Shown here piece after piece: positions 1-10,912 of a DNA stretch of 64,000 nt. The notes beneath the pieces were generated by a model, which was not told the DNA's origin, did no database searches, and saw only the letters and a list, made by a program, of their open reading frames with translations. The DNA comes from Nitzschia sp. DOCU1 (lineage: Eukaryota; Bacillariophyta; Bacillariophyceae; Bacillariales; Bacillariaceae): the NCBI GenBank assembly GCA_951394045.1, contig OX595999.1, positions 310,001 through 374,000 on the forward strand, given 5' to 3'. Position 1 is the stretch's first letter. Every line of letters starts with the position of its first letter. Made by a program: the position numbers and the translations under genes.

Positions 1-1248
1 TGTTGACGATGATGACCTTGTTGGAATGGAGATTGAAGAATATGCAAGCAAGGTGAAGGATACGATCGTTGTATGTTGCCTTTCCCTTTCGGCAGAAGGG
101 GGAAGAAATGTCGCCGTCAAGATGGGCGGGTGTGATGTCTTTTCAGTCGTGCTCGAAGGAAGATGTTCCTTTCGCAAAATCGCGTCATTTCGTACGCACA
201 TCTTCTTAGAGAACAGGGTCACAGAACTGGCATGATAAAAGTCATAATGGGCCCTAACGTTAAACTGAGTACCGGGTCCGCCCCACTTAGAATTTTTAGA
301 TATTCTTTCATTCCCCTGAGAGATTTCCTAGCTCCCATTAAAGGAGCACAGTGTGGACACAGAGTAATGTACAGTTCAGGGGTTTTGCGAACAGCGATCC
401 AGCAAGCGAGAAGATCCGAAAGAAACACGTTGGGCGTTGAAGTTTATATGCCCAAAAGCAGTCATCATTTCGGCGTTGAAATTCTTTCTGCGAATCTCTG
501 CCAATTTTCGATTGCAAAGAGATCCTTTGAATCGCCCATTTTGCGTCTTCTCACGTTGGACGTGACTTTGATGCCGGTGGAAAGAATAAGCCCCCACTCC
601 CGTTCTGGGGCATTCTCAGTTGAAGAACATTAACTCTTCTGTGGTCTTAAGACCAAAGAGATGCCTTCTTTGACGCCAATAATCGGTGAAAAGACTCATG
701 AATCCAGCATCTCTTGAGGCAGATCGAGACATGAATATTGCCTTCAAGCTGGCGGAATGAGTCCACTCCTTGGCCAAGAGATATCATGACTTTTCCTTAA
801 ACGTCCCCAAGACACATTCTACATCTCTCGGAATATTGTTCATAGTGGGTCAGACGGGCGTCACTTATGCAAATCTTCTAGCGAATCTATTTGGGCCTTT
901 TTCGCAATTCACCACTCTCCCGGTCATTTGGCCCAAAGTGCACTGGAAGCATTATGTGCATTTTTGGCTTTCTTCTCCCTCCGAATTATTGAGGGCATGT
1001 TGGGTGCGTCACAAGCAGTACCAAAGTGCGTGGAACCATACCAAAGAACAGACCCATCACGGGAAACGCAAAGGAAGAACCTCTTCTTCCCCTTCCACCG
1101 TGACGACGAGGAAAACGAGAGAAAAAGATCAAGACATCCGTCGATCGCCCCGCCGACAATTTCGACGCTCCCCAGCAAACATAATTTCGTTTGCTACTGC
1201 AATTTCTCTAGCAAACGACGTCCATCTTATTGCACCATCAGCATCATC
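1..1248. other. Intergenic region upstream of the cyclase-PDE gene
   Basis: No convincing gene. An open frame from the left edge (2-235, +) begins with an acidic run and could be the last exon of a gene lying outside the window, but nothing in it is recognisable. The other open frames here lack family features or a codon pattern resembling the genes nearby. The 5' leader and promoter of the cyclase-PDE gene must lie in this stretch; no defined element could be assigned. Confidence 0.5.
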
Positions 1249-4200
1249 ATGGGAACCCCTGATATTGAACAGCAGCAGGAGCAGCCCAAAGGAGAGCGGC
1301 AGGTTAACTTTGCCGATGACTTGTCTCAAAGCGACGCCGCGAGTCTGTCTGAAAACGACAGCAGAGCGGCCAGCAGCAAAGAAGATACGACAACGAAGAG
1401 GGATGCTACCCCTATCGAGCAGATGCAGGCGCTCCTCTTCTCGAGAGTAGTCGTCGGACTTTTCTTGATTGCATCAACGGTGGCTGCAGGCGTGGCTACC
1501 TATGTTATGGCGTCGGACACGGCAGATACAAACTTCGCGAACAGTGTAAGTGCACATACGTCACTTGATGTGTCAATTGGATTCGATCATGAAAGAAAGA
1601 GTCACAGGAACTCACATACCCCCCTTGCAGTTTGACGATGTGGCTGGGGAACTCATTGACAGTGCGAATCAGAAATTTGAGAATGCATTGGGAGCCTTCG
1701 CGGCGATGAGCGCTACCATTTCCGGCTTGGCAATGGCGGACACGTCGTCACAGTGGCCATTTTACACCCAGGATGACTTTGAACCATTCGGACAAGGCTT
1801 CCTGAAAGGAACCGGTGCCGACATGGTATCGTGGAGCCCGATTGTCGAGGGGGAAGCGACACGTCGAGCATGGGGAAATTACTCTGTTGTCAGCGATGCA
1901 TGGGTCGCTGAAGGATTGTTGTGGCAATCCGTGCACGAGGGTCTTGAAATGCCGCCGGGACCTTTTGATGTTCCAGCGCAGATTTACACCAAGTCCCCAT
2001 CGGACAACACCCAGACCCCAGAAGCCGGTGCTGGACCTTTTGCACCTGTCTGGCAAATGGCAGGTGCACCTATCAATCCTGCTGTCGTCAACTTCAATCT
2101 CTTGTCGGATGGCAATTTCCTCGAAGCCTTTTCCGCGGCCAAGGATGCTCAAGCCCAGACCTTTTCCAAGGTTGTGGATGCGAGTTGGTTGTACGGAGAA
2201 TCTGCTCTGCCCAAAAATGGGGCCGAGATCCCTCAAGGTCTGTTGATGACCCCTCTCTTCGAGGAACCCTCTCCCTCGCAGGTTGTTGGAGTCGTCGTAG
2301 CAGTCCTCTCTTGGGATCTTTACTTCAAGGATGTGGTTTTGGATGGAACTCCCATGGTATATGTTGTTGTCGGCAATGGACAATGTGGTGATACCTTTAC
2401 TCTGAGTGTCGAAGGCGGTCAAGTGTCGCTTCTCGGAGAAGGCGACAAACATGACAAGGCGACTAGCGAGTTTGGAATCGGAGCTACCTTTGCGGCTGAG
2501 CAGACTGCGTACTTGGACTGCTCTTACAAGATCACGGTCTATCCTTCTCAAACTTTTGTTGACACCTACATCAACAAGGAGCCGGGCTACTGGACTCTGT
2601 TTGTGGTCGGTATCATCTTGTTTATTTCCATTGTCTTCTTTGTTTACGATCTCTTCGTGCAAAAACGACAGTTCAAGTATCTCTCTTCCGCCGCAAGATC
2701 CAATGCGATTGTGTCGTCCCTCTTTCCCGACGAAGTTCGTGATCGATTATTCGGGAAGGGTGCCGAGGCCGCGGAGCAGAAAAAGGAGACCAGTCATGCC
2801 TTTGAAAGTTCCAAGTTCCGCCTTCGCAATTACTTGAGCGACTCTGTAAATGAAAATGCCTTTCCCGAAGATGATACGCCCGCCGGAAAGCTTGCGGCTA
2901 GTGAAAGACTTGCCGAGTCGGAGAGGAACGAAATGGTTCAAAACGCCGCAACTGGTGTAGACATGTACCAAACCAAGCCGATTGCTGATTTGTTCCCGAA
3001 CACAACTATCATGTTCGCTGATATTGCGGGCTTTACAGCTTGGTCTTCGGTCCGAGAACCCTCTCAAGTCTTTACTCTTTTGGAGTCAGTATATTCTGCA
3101 TTTGATTCCATCGCAAAACGAAGGAAGGTCTTCAAGGTCGAGACGGTGGGGTAAGTTAAGGGAGGGACAGAGGTATATTCATAAACCAATGACAATTCGT
3201 CTCACTCTTATCTTTCTCTTAACCTTGTGGCTTCTCCTTTCAGTGACTGCTATGTCGCTGTTGCCGGTCTACCTGAACCTCGTGCCGATCACGCGCTTGT
3301 AATGGCAAAGTTCTCACGCGAATGTTTGGATAAGTTCAACGAATTGGCCAAACAGCTTGAGATTACGCTCGGACCAGACACAGGTAAGCAACTTTTGCAG
3401 TGGTGTTCCATAAACGAATTAGTTTTTCCTTCTAACCCTTACCCTTACCCTGATACAGCTGATTTGGCCATGCGAGCTGGATTACACAGTGGTCCTGTTA
3501 CGGCCGGTGTCCTTCGCGGCGATAAATCGCGATTCCAGCTCTTTGGAGATACGGTGAATGTTGCTGCGCGCGTTGAGAGCAGCGGTCTCCGAAACCGTGT
3601 CCATATCTCGAGTGATACGGCTGAACTGTTGATACAAGCGGGCAAGGAGCATTGGCTCAAGAAACGACCTGATCTTGTTTCTGGAAAGGGCAAGGCAGCG
3701 ATGCAGACATATTGGCTCCAAGCTCCTGGGGACACGAACGTGGACACCTCCGCCGAACACGACAACGTCGGACCAGCAATGCACGTAAAGGCTATCAACA
3801 AGAACGTGTCATTAGACGAGTTGGAGGAGGCTCTTCCGCCTAAGGTGAAGCGTCTGGTAGGTTGGAATGTTGAGATTCTCAAGAAGCTTCTGCAGCAAAT
3901 CCTTGTTAAGCGAACTACCGTCGGTAACACGAAGAACTACGATGCCCAGTTGGCGAAGATGGAAGCAACCTATGTCAAACAAAAGTTTTGCTTGGATGAG
4001 GTGACCGAGATCATTTCCTTACCTAAGTTTGATGCCAAGGCTCTCAAGTCGAGATCGACCACAGATGCAAAGGTGGAAATCCCAGAGAAGGTTGTGGCAC
4101 AGCTCAGGCTGTACGTTGCGGCTGTCGCGGCAATGCATCGTGACAATCCTTTCCACAACTTTGAGCACGCGAGGTACGTTTACTTTATCGACTGGCCCTG

Positions 4201-5151
4201 CTCCGACGCATCGGCCCTCCTCACACAAGAGTTCCTCTCCCTTTTTTATTTTTCAGTCACGTCACAATGAGTGTGAGTAAACTTTTGGCAAGAATCGTGG
4301 CCCCGGATGATATTTTGAGCCAAGAGGAGGATGAGGCGCACATGTTGGCGAGCCTGCACGATCACACATATGGTATCACCAGTGATCCATTGACGCAGTT
4401 CGGATGTGTGTTATCAGCTCTGATTCACGATACTGACCACGCTGGAGTCAGCAACTTCCAGTTGGTCAAGGAAAAGAATAAGATGGCAACCTTCTTCAAG
4501 GAAAAGTCGGTAGCTGAACAGAACTCTATTGTTCTTGCCTGGGAGAAACTCATGGATCCTCGTTTCGAAGACTTGCGACGTTGTATCTACTCTGAGCCTT
4601 CGGAGCTGGATCGGTTCCGACAACTTCTTGTGAACAACGTTCTCGCTACGGATATCTTCGACAAGGAACTCCAAACCCTGCGCAAGAGCCGATGGGACAA
4701 AGCCTTCCAAAGGATGGATTACATGGACTACAGTGGTGCTAACCCTCAGGACGACGTCAACCGCAAGGCTACCATTGTCATGGAGCACTTAATCCAAGCC
4801 TCTGATGTAGCTCATACCATGCAGCACTGGCACATCTACCAAAAGTGGAACGAGCGTCTATTTGCGGAGATGATGTCGGCGTTCCAGGCCGGCCGCATGG
4901 AAAAGGATCCTTCGGAGAATTGGTACCAGGGGGAATTGGGATTCTTTGACAATTACATCATTCCACTCGCTAACAAGCTCAAGGAATGTGGTGTCTTTGG
5001 TGTAAGCTCGGATGAATATTTGAATTACGCTCTTGAAAACCGTCGAGAGTGGGCCAATAAGGGGGAAGAAGTTGTTAAGAGATATATGGACAAATACTGC
5101 TCAACAGGCGAAGCGGAAGACGAGCAGCAACAGCAGCAGCCGAAAGAATAA
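1249..5151 (+). CDS. Receptor-type guanylate cyclase fused to cyclic-nucleotide phosphodiesterase
   Basis: Exons 1249-1545, 1631-3150, 3244-3383, 3459-4173 and 4257-5151 give 1188 residues, with GT-AG introns of 75-93 bp. Order: cytosolic N-tail, TM helix about 67-88, extracellular domain of about 330 residues, TM helix about 419-442, class III cyclase domain (about 555-720), linker, class I PDE domain (about 830-1160), Gln-rich tail. The cyclase keeps both metal aspartates (D563 in FADIAGF; D607 in VGDCY) and the N686/R690 pair of FGDTVNVAAR. The purine-selecting position is Glu (KVET), as in guanylate cyclases; the second is Gln instead of Cys. The PDE has HNFEHASH (from H885) and HDTDH (948-952), the metal-binding histidines and aspartates. 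It should make and destroy cGMP (possibly cAMP) at a membrane in response to an unknown ligand. Such fused GC/PDE receptors are known in diatoms, where one responds to sex pheromone. Start: first ATG before TM1; upstream frame is open, so it is not certain. Confidence 0.9.
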
Positions 5152-5660
5152 GCACGCTACCAGGCGCGTGGGGGGAACGAAACACAAAAGCGGATACGAG
5201 TAGCCTAATAGTAGGGCCGAAGAAGTAATCTCTTAAACTCCTGTTAAATTGAAAAAAGTGATAGCCGGCGGTGGAAGTCAGGATGTCCCATCTCATCCCA
5301 ACTCAATTGTCATTGTTATCCATAGGAATACGTGGATTACCCCGAGATAAACAAAAGGTGGTTGACGAATTCGATAGTCAAACGTTGTATGGTCAACACA
5401 AGAAAGGAATACTGTCTCTGGTTGGAGTTGATGGTACCATGGGAGCAAAAATTGCAATAAAAAAGCCCAATAGAGCTGGCGTTCCAGTATCCGTGACGCT
5501 AGGGAACCAAATGAAGACATGTTCCAGGTATTGTTACAACAATTCACCAGGGAAACATCACGTGTTCGCAATAGGATCAAGCAGGTGAAGACTTAGACGC
5601 TCTTTTCGAGCACAGCCCTCGTCGTTGCCATTGCTCTCCGCTCGAAGATGGGCATCATTA
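5152..5660. other. Intergenic, convergent gene ends
   Basis: This lies between the 3' ends of the cyclase-PDE gene and the minus-strand CRAL-TRIO-like gene. Short open frames are present on both strands but none has family features. It presumably holds both 3' UTRs and polyadenylation sites; no specific signal was assigned. Confidence 0.5.
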
Positions 5661-6879
5661 TTAGGTCCTTTCTTTCCCATTCTCCACAGCTCGCCGCTCC
5701 TGAATCCATGCCAGCAAATTGTCGTTTAGAATCGCGCCATCTTCCCTCGTTGGAACGCAATTCTGTGGAATACCAAGGCAGAGAAGTGTATACAGATTTT
5801 CGTAGAAAGATCCTAGTAGGGGGAATGCATTCATGAGTCGGACGTAATTGACACAAGGAACATGCTGTTTTGCGGCAACAAGAGGAACGTACCACTGACG
5901 ATCCGTGTTCGGACCCGTAACCACGGCCGGCAGAGAACTACCATCAGATCTAACGTTTGCGACCAGAGACTGCTTCCAGAGAACAAATAGAAGGCTACAG
6001 AACGAATTGGTACCGAATCAATGATTCTGAGGGACATACGGATCAGTTCATTGTCCGGACCACCCATGGGATAACTATGGTGAAAGTATCCAACACGAAC
6101 AGTGCCCAGACGCTGTACACTCTCAATCTCCGACATGGTAGTATTCAGGTAAAACATAGTCCGAAGCTGAGGAAGAATATTGGGTTGAAGTTTTTCAGCG
6201 CGGCAGCAGAACGAGGATGTTAGCGCTAGAAGAACTAGAAGCAGCATTCATATTACAGGAAGTCCAGAAATCCTCTTACCACATTGTACTTTCCCCCGAG
6301 TCGACTGTAGGCAGGGTCGGCAAACTGCATAAAAGAAATAAATCGCCCCGCACGGTCCTGGTCCCTGAGATATTGGTAGGTACCTCGGGTCATAAATTCC
6401 ATGTCTTCTTTGGTAAAATCAGAAAGGCAAATATCGCGACCCAGCCGATCATTCCCAAACAGCTCTTGCTTCATTTCAAAGTGACGACACAGCAACCCCA
6501 TGGCCGATTTTGCCCTGTAGTCGGATGCTCTTAGAAATCGGAGCATAAACTTTGGATTGCAGACATATTCTGGCGTTGTGTTCAAAACAAGCCCAAGCGG
6601 TCTGGACGGATAATTTGTTTTGTATTGTACCAAGTCTGCGCCAAGCTCCTCTAAATGTTGCTCAATGACAGCGGGATCTTCTATAGGCAATTCGAAATTG
6701 CTTATTTCCTTGCTGCCCGTCAAGTCGGCCCATACTCGTTCGCGTTCCATCGTCGGGAGCTGACTGAGTTCTTGGGCTGCTCGGCCTGGCGCTTCAAACC
6801 ATATCCGGCAGGCTAATTCAAAGGCCTCGTCCTCACTGACGGACATGATGCTGACGCCGTGGTCACTGCTCCCTCGCAT
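5661..6879 (-). CDS. CRAL-TRIO-like lipid-binding domain protein (diatom-expanded type)
   Basis: Exons in transcript order are 6879-6280, 6166-5893 and 5812-5661, 341 residues; the introns (113 and 80 bp) have donors GTAAGA and GTACGT. The N-terminal half carries the CRAL-TRIO N-domain pattern of this diatom family: MLRFLRASDYRAKSA followed by a helix with HFEMKQELFG, then a short acidic helix. The C-terminal half continues with an FYLNTTMSEIESVQRLG segment, SLRIIDSVPIR, and GSFYENLYTLLCLGIP, which match the lipid-pocket part of the family in order. The second intron restores the GS...LGIP motif across a frame change, so the gene looks intact. Such proteins bind small lipids or phosphoinositides in the cytosol or on membranes; the ligand is unknown. 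Start: the first ATG (6879); the next in-frame ATG, 11 codons on, is possible. The family assignment is by pattern recognition. Confidence 0.72.
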
Positions 6880-7843
6880 TTTCGTGATTTTTTCTGGAAA
6901 TGAGGTGTCACTACGCGAGAAGGCGACAAGCGATTTCGACCCGAATCCACTGCACGTCGCGGGAGGACAGTAAACAACTCAGACCGCTGCTAGCCGATAC
7001 TCTTTTCTTCCCTTTTGCTAGTGCTCAACTCTGCCCTTGGTTAATTTCATGAAAACGGTTCTTTCTTCGATTTAACAATGGTGCTCAACTCTGCCTCTTG
7101 GATTGCATGACCTTGTCGCGTTGCTTCAACAATAAATACCAATACCAGCAAACTGGAGCGTGGTGATGGGACACTATTTTTTACGAGAGCTCGGTTTCGG
7201 AAACCCAGTTTCTCCTTCGAACATTTGAGATGATCATGTTTGCGGACTATGGGTGTATTGTGAGGGACACAAAAGACAGTTCGATATGCGCTTAGTTATG
7301 GGGGACGAATAAGACAGTTCGCTTGCCATGCAGGGCAATAACATTGGGGCACTAACCTATCTCCAGTGGAGTTCAGTTGAAAAATGGGCCGATGACTGCT
7401 TGGGCCTACTAAAATATGTAACAAAAAATTATGATACGACAACCCAGGCGATATAGATATAGATCATTCTAACACCGCGACCAAAACATCAACATGCCCG
7501 ACGACTTTTATTACATAGGAGCACCATGCGCAGTACATAGACCCATCAAGTCGCAGAGGGACAAACAGGCCCTCTTGCATGTGCCTCAAACACATAGAGG
7601 ACATCCGCGATCACCGATGCGACGACACGGACACCCGCCAGGCGGTGGTCCAATTGGTCGACGGACGAGAATCTTTTCTCGGATGATGGCGTTGACACCA
7701 CCTTCACGACCGATATGCTGATGGGAAGTCGTCAAGAGTGTCGATGACGATGTGCACTTTTCGATTTCCGACGTCAAATTTGAAGTTGGAGTTTTCATTT
7801 TTCTTTGTCCCACAAAATCTTTCTTACAGTTCAAGAAAGAAGG
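6880..7843. other. Divergent intergenic region
   Basis: This separates the minus-strand CRAL-TRIO-like gene from the plus-strand FadH-like gene, so both promoters lie here. A short direct repeat, GTGCTCAACTCTGCC, occurs at 7021 and again at 7081, exactly 60 bp apart. No gene was found. Confidence 0.5.
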
Positions 7844-10418
7844 ATGTTATCCCGAGCCCTCGTCAATACGTCTTCTTGGGTTGCTGGGAGCTCCAGGAGC
7901 CGAGCGTCGCCTTCCAGCAGTTCCCACCGAAACGCTATGGCGCGAAGAGTTTCGACCATTGCTCAGAGACGTCAAAGCTCTGCCGCCGCTGCTTTCTCGG
8001 CGGAAGTTTCCGATGCTCATCCATTGTATCCACACTTGTTTACTCCTTTGGATCTGGGGCCGGCTGGGGTTCTTCCGAATCGAGTGTTGATGGGTTCGAT
8101 GCATACTGGACTAGAAGGTCATAGTCTGCCAGGCTTTTTGGAACGATATCTCATGGGCGGAAAGGTCGAGGAACACAACTTGGAGCGCATGGCAAAATAC
8201 TTTCAAACCAGGGCAGAAGGTGGCGTGGGTCTCATGGTAACAGGTATGTGCTTGTCAGGATAAGATCCTATTCCTACGGAACTGTAGCCACAGTGTTGCA
8301 GAATTCTCACTTTGCTTCTTGGTTGAATTCAAAAAGGTGGCATCGCTCCGAATCGAGCAGGATGGGTAGGTCCATTTGCTGCCAAATTAACCACGGAAGA
8401 CGAAATGATTCAACATCGTACCGTCACAGAGGCAGTTCATAGCGTTCAGGTCCCGATTTATGGTGGAACGGATACCGTTGCCCCCAAGATTTGTTTGCAA
8501 ATACTACACACGGGACGTTATGCCTACCATCCATTTGCCGTATCAGCATCTAGTACCAAGTCTCCCATTTCTCCCTTTAAGGCTCGTGCTTTGAGTAAAC
8601 GAGAAATTGCGCAAACCGTTCAAGACTTTACCAATACGGCAGTACTATCGAAAACGGCTGGATACGACGGGGTGGAAATTATGGGGTCCGAAGGCTACCT
8701 ACTCAGTCAATTCTTGTCACCGGCAACCAATCTACGAACCGATGATTATGGAGGAAGTTTTGCGAATCGATCGCGATTTCCCTTGGAAATTGTAGAATCG
8801 GTGCGAGAGGCCACGGGGCCCGAATTCATTATTGTCTTTCGAATTTCCTTGTTGGATTTAGTGGAAGGTGGAACTTCCTGGGAAGAGTCGATGGAATTAG
8901 CGGCTGCTTTGGAAAAGGCGGGTGTAACGATTTTAAATACGGGAATTGGGTGGCATGAGGTACGTTTTACGAGTTGCTACGCTATTGTCGAATGAAATTC
9001 GGAAGCCTTCACAAACTGACAAAATTGGATTCCGTGTAAAGGCTCGTGTTCCTACCATTGCCACATCGGTTCCCCGAGGCGCCTTTACCTTTTGCACGCG
9101 ACAACTTCGACAAGCCAATGTGGTGAGTATTCCCTTGGTTTCTACCAATCGTATCAATGCTCCCGATACTGCCGAAACGATTTTGGCCGATCAAGTTTCG
9201 GATCTGGTCAGCATGGCCCGACCACTTTTGGCAGATCCGCAATTTTTACAAAAGGCCATGGACCAAAAGGCAGCGGCCATTAATACTTGTATCGCCTGCA
9301 ATCAAGCCTGTTTGGATCATGCCTTTGTGGGCAAGACGGCATCGTGTCTTGTCAATCCAAAGGCGTGTCATGAAACGGAACTCGTGACTCGACTATTGCC
9401 GCCCGAAGAACGTTTGAATATAGGGGTGGTGGGTGCTGGCCCTGCGGGATGTGCCTTTTCGATTGCGGCTGCCGAAATGGGCCATTCCGTAACACTGTAC
9501 GACCGAGGCGATAAAATCGGAGGACAGTTCCACATGGCCAAACGAGTCCCCGGCAAGGAAGAATTTCATGAAACGCTTCGATACTTTGAACATCAATTGG
9601 CGGCCCGAGGTGTTACTGTCCAACTCCAAACGAATATTTCTCATGAGGACATGGCGAACGCCTCGACTGTCGACAAGTGGATCGTGGCGACGGGTGTGAC
9701 GCCGCGGGATCCCAAGATTCCCGGTGGCGATCATCCCAATGTACTCAGTTACATCGATGTTCTAAAACACAACAAGACAGTAGGAGAACGAGTGGCAGTG
9801 ATTGGAGCTGGAGGCATTGGTTTTGATGTAGCAGAGTTTCTACTATATCATGATCATGACAAGCAGCATCAAGATGTGTCTATTGAAGAATTCTGGGAAG
9901 AATGGGGAATCGATCCCGAACAAAAGACTCGTGGGGGATTGGCCCAGAATAATCATCCCAAAAAACCCAAGCGACAAGTCCATTTGATGCAACGCAAAAA
10001 GGGCAAGCTTGGTGCTGGACTAGGAAGAACGACGGGATGGATCCATCGGGCTACGCTCAAAATGGGCGGCGTCAACAATATCAATGGCGTCACGTATGAC
10101 CGAATTGATGAAAATGGTCATTTACACTACACAAAGGATGGTAAGCAACATGTGCTCGAAGTGGACAACGTTGTCCTTTGTGCGGGCCAAGTCGAATACA
10201 AGGAGCTCCAAGATCAGGCTGAACAATTGGCAGACAAGGTATTCACGATTGGTGGCGCCTACAAAGCGGGTGAACTCGATGCCAAGCGTGCTATAGACAT
10301 GGGCACTCGACTGGCACTCAAGATCCACGAGAAAGATGTGAAACCAGGAGCTCATGTCTTCCAGTCAAAGGTGGGAGTGGAGGAAAAGATGTTTGAATAT
10401 CTGAAACGATTTCGATAG
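7844..10418 (+). CDS. fadH: FadH-type 2,4-dienoyl-CoA reductase / NADH:flavin oxidoreductase
   Basis: Exons 7844-8243, 8337-8959 and 9042-10418 encode 799 residues (introns 93 and 82 bp). An N-terminal region of about 60 residues rich in Arg, Ser and Ala (MLSRALVNTSSW...) looks like a mitochondrial presequence. Next comes an old-yellow-enzyme TIM barrel (LFTPLDLGPAGVLPNRVLMGSMHTG; substrate-site HTGRYAYHP; YLLSQFLSP). Then the 4Fe-4S cysteines C424, C427, C431 and C443 in CIACNQAC...SC, very close to the bacterial enzyme, and finally a two-dinucleotide-fold domain with GVVGAGPAG and AVIGAGGIG motifs for FAD and NAD(P)H. The enzyme reduces 2,4-dienoyl-CoA intermediates during beta-oxidation of polyunsaturated fatty acids, which diatoms make in quantity. 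Length is above the bacterial ~670 because of the presequence and insertions. An ATG 13 codons upstream is in frame; 7844 was preferred because the presequence then starts cleanly. Confidence 0.9.
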
Positions 10419-10656
10419 TTTTGATAGTATAGAAGGCCCACGATCGAAAAGAACCTCTATCTAGTAGAAAATCCTCTAGTTGCCTTCGTAGCCTGGCATC
10501 CAATCTACCAATGTACTTACGCACTAATTGATCCAAGTAGTCGGCATTAGATCTACGAGCGAATTCTACGTGTTCCTTCAAACGCCGGAACAAGGCGACG
10601 ATCAACGCTTCAAAGCGAGAGGCATTGTTGATGTTGCGGCAATGATGAGAGAGCAT
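10318..10656 (-). CDS. Possible small helical protein (weak)
   Basis: An ATG-started minus-strand frame of 112 codons whose N-terminal 70 residues look protein-like: they are rich in Arg, Leu and Glu with helical periodicity (ALFRRLKEHVEFARR, LVRKYIGRLDARLRRQLEDF). Its last ~100 bp overlap the 3' end of the FadH-like exon on the opposite strand. It may be a small gene, the last exon of a longer minus-strand gene, or chance. No family was recognised. Confidence 0.22.
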   Translation of the reverse strand: MLSHHCRNINNASRFEALIVALFRRLKEHVEFARRSNADYLDQLVRKYIGRLDARLRRQLEDFLLDRGSFRSWAFYTIKTIEIVSDIQTSFPPLPPLTGRHELLVSHLSRGS

Positions 10657-10912
10657 CAAACACCTAAAACGATGAGACAACTTGCAGGGGGTCTTTAGAA
10701 TGATCTTGAAAATCGTAGAAAGTCACATTGCTGTCCCATGCACTACTGAGTGGTTTGTCAATTGAAAGGCTGGAACGAAAGGACTCGGACTTGAGGCGAC
10801 GAGGAAGAACACGTATCATCCATCACAGATACCCCAGATATCAGAACCCTCATTGATCCTCGCTGTGGACCTGTGAATATTCCTTTGGACTAGCTACGGC
10901 GGAGACGGCACC

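Noticed and set aside
163..633. 156-codon open frame at the left edge
   Set aside because: Overlaps another open frame, has no family features and no splice links; probably chance.
5271..5588. Opposed 95-105 codon frames after the first cyclase-PDE gene
   Set aside because: Mutual shadows without recognisable domains, in a likely 3' UTR region.
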